In this document: positions 4,699 to 5,382 of the stretch, in pieces
Numbering within the stretch: the first letter of the stretch is position 1
Layout of the letters: the number at the start of each line of letters is the position of its first letter
Origin: an uncultured Actinomycetes bacterium
Lineage (GTDB): Bacteria; Actinomycetota; Actinomycetes; Nanopelagicales; Nanopelagicaceae
Direction of reading: 5' to 3'
Assembly: GCA_903897155.1 (NCBI GenBank)
Contig: CAIUAO010000039.1
Coordinates: 1 to 5,382, forward strand
DNA: 5,382 bases
Position numbers and translations under genes: made by a program
The notes under the pieces: generated by a model
What the model saw: only the letters and a program-made list of their open reading frames with translations
Database searches by the model: none
What the model was told of the DNA's origin: nothing

Positions 4699-5382
4699 TT
4701 AGAGGACCGTTACCTTTCCAGACATGAAACCTTGCGCTCCCATTACTGCGCCAAATCCTTGGTAGGTAGTGTCACCGCATGGATATTCGCAGTTCCACAC
4801 ATAGTTGCCCTTACCTCCTGTAATAAAGGAGAAGGTCACTGTGTGTCCCTTTGGAAGTGGTGAGCCAGGTTCATCTTGTTGGCCATCGTCTGTCTTTGGG
4901 AGAGGGATATTTACAAATAAAGGATCTTGAGTTTCTGTAGGAAGTCCGTGGATTGTGAATGTGTGTTGCACACCATCTGGAGCTAATGATGCAACGTCTT
5001 TGCCATCAACATTCATTGTTCCGCCGATTGTTCCAACTACATTTGCAAAGTAGGGAGAATTTAATTTTTCTCCGCCATCATAAACATGAAGTGTCACTGT
5101 CACATATGCGTGAGCTGGGAGAATGAATTTTGTATAAGGCCCATATGATGGCCAACTTGGATGCCCGCCATCACAGTTCTCACAATTTCCATGTGCTTTG
5201 GAGTCTGCAGCAGCAGCGAACACTCCATCAGTGATAAATGCGTGTGGGTAACTCTTGCCATCAGGAGCAGTGATAGTGCCATTGATAGTTGCAGTCTCAG
5301 TTGGTGCGTTTAAGAATGAGTGGGCATGAAGTTCAACGCCTACTCCTGCTACAACGGCAATTCCGAGAGCGATTGCAACGAC
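4699..5382 (-). CDS. Membrane-anchored cupredoxin-like protein, 5' end outside window
   Basis: The frame is open to the window edge, so the true start is upstream. A GTG at plus 5221-5223 is internal, since clear protein sequence continues before it. The visible 227 residues begin in a hydrophobic anchor (about 1-16, VVAIALGIAVVAGVGV), then a Gly/Pro-rich extracytoplasmic region with NCENCDGGH (about 66-74), and a beta-rich C-terminal half. The end resembles a cupredoxin: HTFTIHG (about 140-146), then YVWNCEYPCG (Cys198, Cys202) and GFMSGKVTVL at the C-terminus. The CxxxCG spacing is like CuA, but the residue four after the second Cys is Thr instead of His, so metal binding is uncertain. As first visible gene of the oxidase operon, abutting subunit II, it may carry electrons to CuA, help load copper, or be an extra structural subunit. 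No family name is assigned with certainty. Confidence 0.75.
   Translation of the reverse strand, partial: VVAIALGIAVVAGVGVELHAHSFLNAPTETATINGTITAPDGKSYPHAFITDGVFAAAADSKAHGNCENCDGGHPSWPSYGPYTKFILPAHAYVTVTLHVYDGGEKLNSPYFANVVGTIGGTMNVDGKDVASLAPDGVQHTFTIHGLPTETQDPLFVNIPLPKTDDGQQDEPGSPLPKGHTVTFSFITGGKGNYVWNCEYPCGDTTYQGFGAVMGAQGFMSGKVTVL

Noticed and set aside
5100..5282. Minus-strand 60-residue frame inside the cupredoxin-like gene, and the GTG at 5221-5223 as the gene's start
   Set aside because: The short frame is out of phase with the cupredoxin-like gene. The GTG is in phase, but 53 codons of sensible protein with a membrane anchor lie before it and reach the window edge.
1..5382. tRNA, rRNA, CRISPR array, insertion sequence, prophage or defence genes
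   Set aside because: No repeat arrays, terminal inverted repeats, transposase-like proteins or tRNA-like cloverleaf were seen; almost all bases are explained by housekeeping and respiratory genes.
1394..5382. Quinol oxidase (bo3-type) reading of the operon
   Set aside because: Subunit II keeps all CuA ligands and the aromatic entry motif, which quinol oxidases lack.

Overview
The window looks like part of a chromosome from a fairly low-GC actinobacterium. The actinobacterial type of TatB (with a GPEF…DL.PRRF stretch after the helix), tightly packed genes, very short gaps and probable leaderless starts fit the small-genome freshwater actinobacteria (acI / Nanopelagicales type). That lineage call is an inference from gene style, not from a marker gene.

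Layout, left to right. Positions 1-42 are the last 13 codons of an unidentified + strand gene. It is followed by tatB (88-414, +), the inner-membrane partner of the twin-arginine translocase. tatB converges on a six-helix Pr6Pr-type membrane protein (411-1097, -), and the two stop codons share a TTAA palindrome. Next, on the minus strand, is a 35-residue lysine-rich protein gene (1171-1278) with its own hairpin terminator. A strong hairpin terminator at 1342-1379 then closes the main operon.

The right-hand 4 kb is one minus-strand operon for a heme-copper terminal oxidase, transcribed right to left. It encodes a membrane-anchored cupredoxin-like protein (from 4699 past the window edge), subunit II with a complete CuA site (3895-4698), subunit I (2003-3898) and subunit III (1394-2002). 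The genes abut as TAAATG or overlap as ATGA, so translation is probably coupled. Together they would take electrons through CuA and heme a to the heme a3-CuB centre, reduce O2 to water and pump protons.

The main point of interest is that this is not a standard actinobacterial aa3 oxidase. Subunit I has all metal ligands, the His-Tyr pair and the D-channel, but the K-channel lysine and serine are replaced by Leu and Met, the Mg-site Asp is Gly, and there are two extra membrane helices at the N-terminus. Subunit II has no lipobox and seems to have three membrane helices. The leading cupredoxin-like protein has a CuA-like CxxxCG but lacks the aligned His. This may be a poorly described A-family oxidase with a dedicated cupredoxin-like partner.
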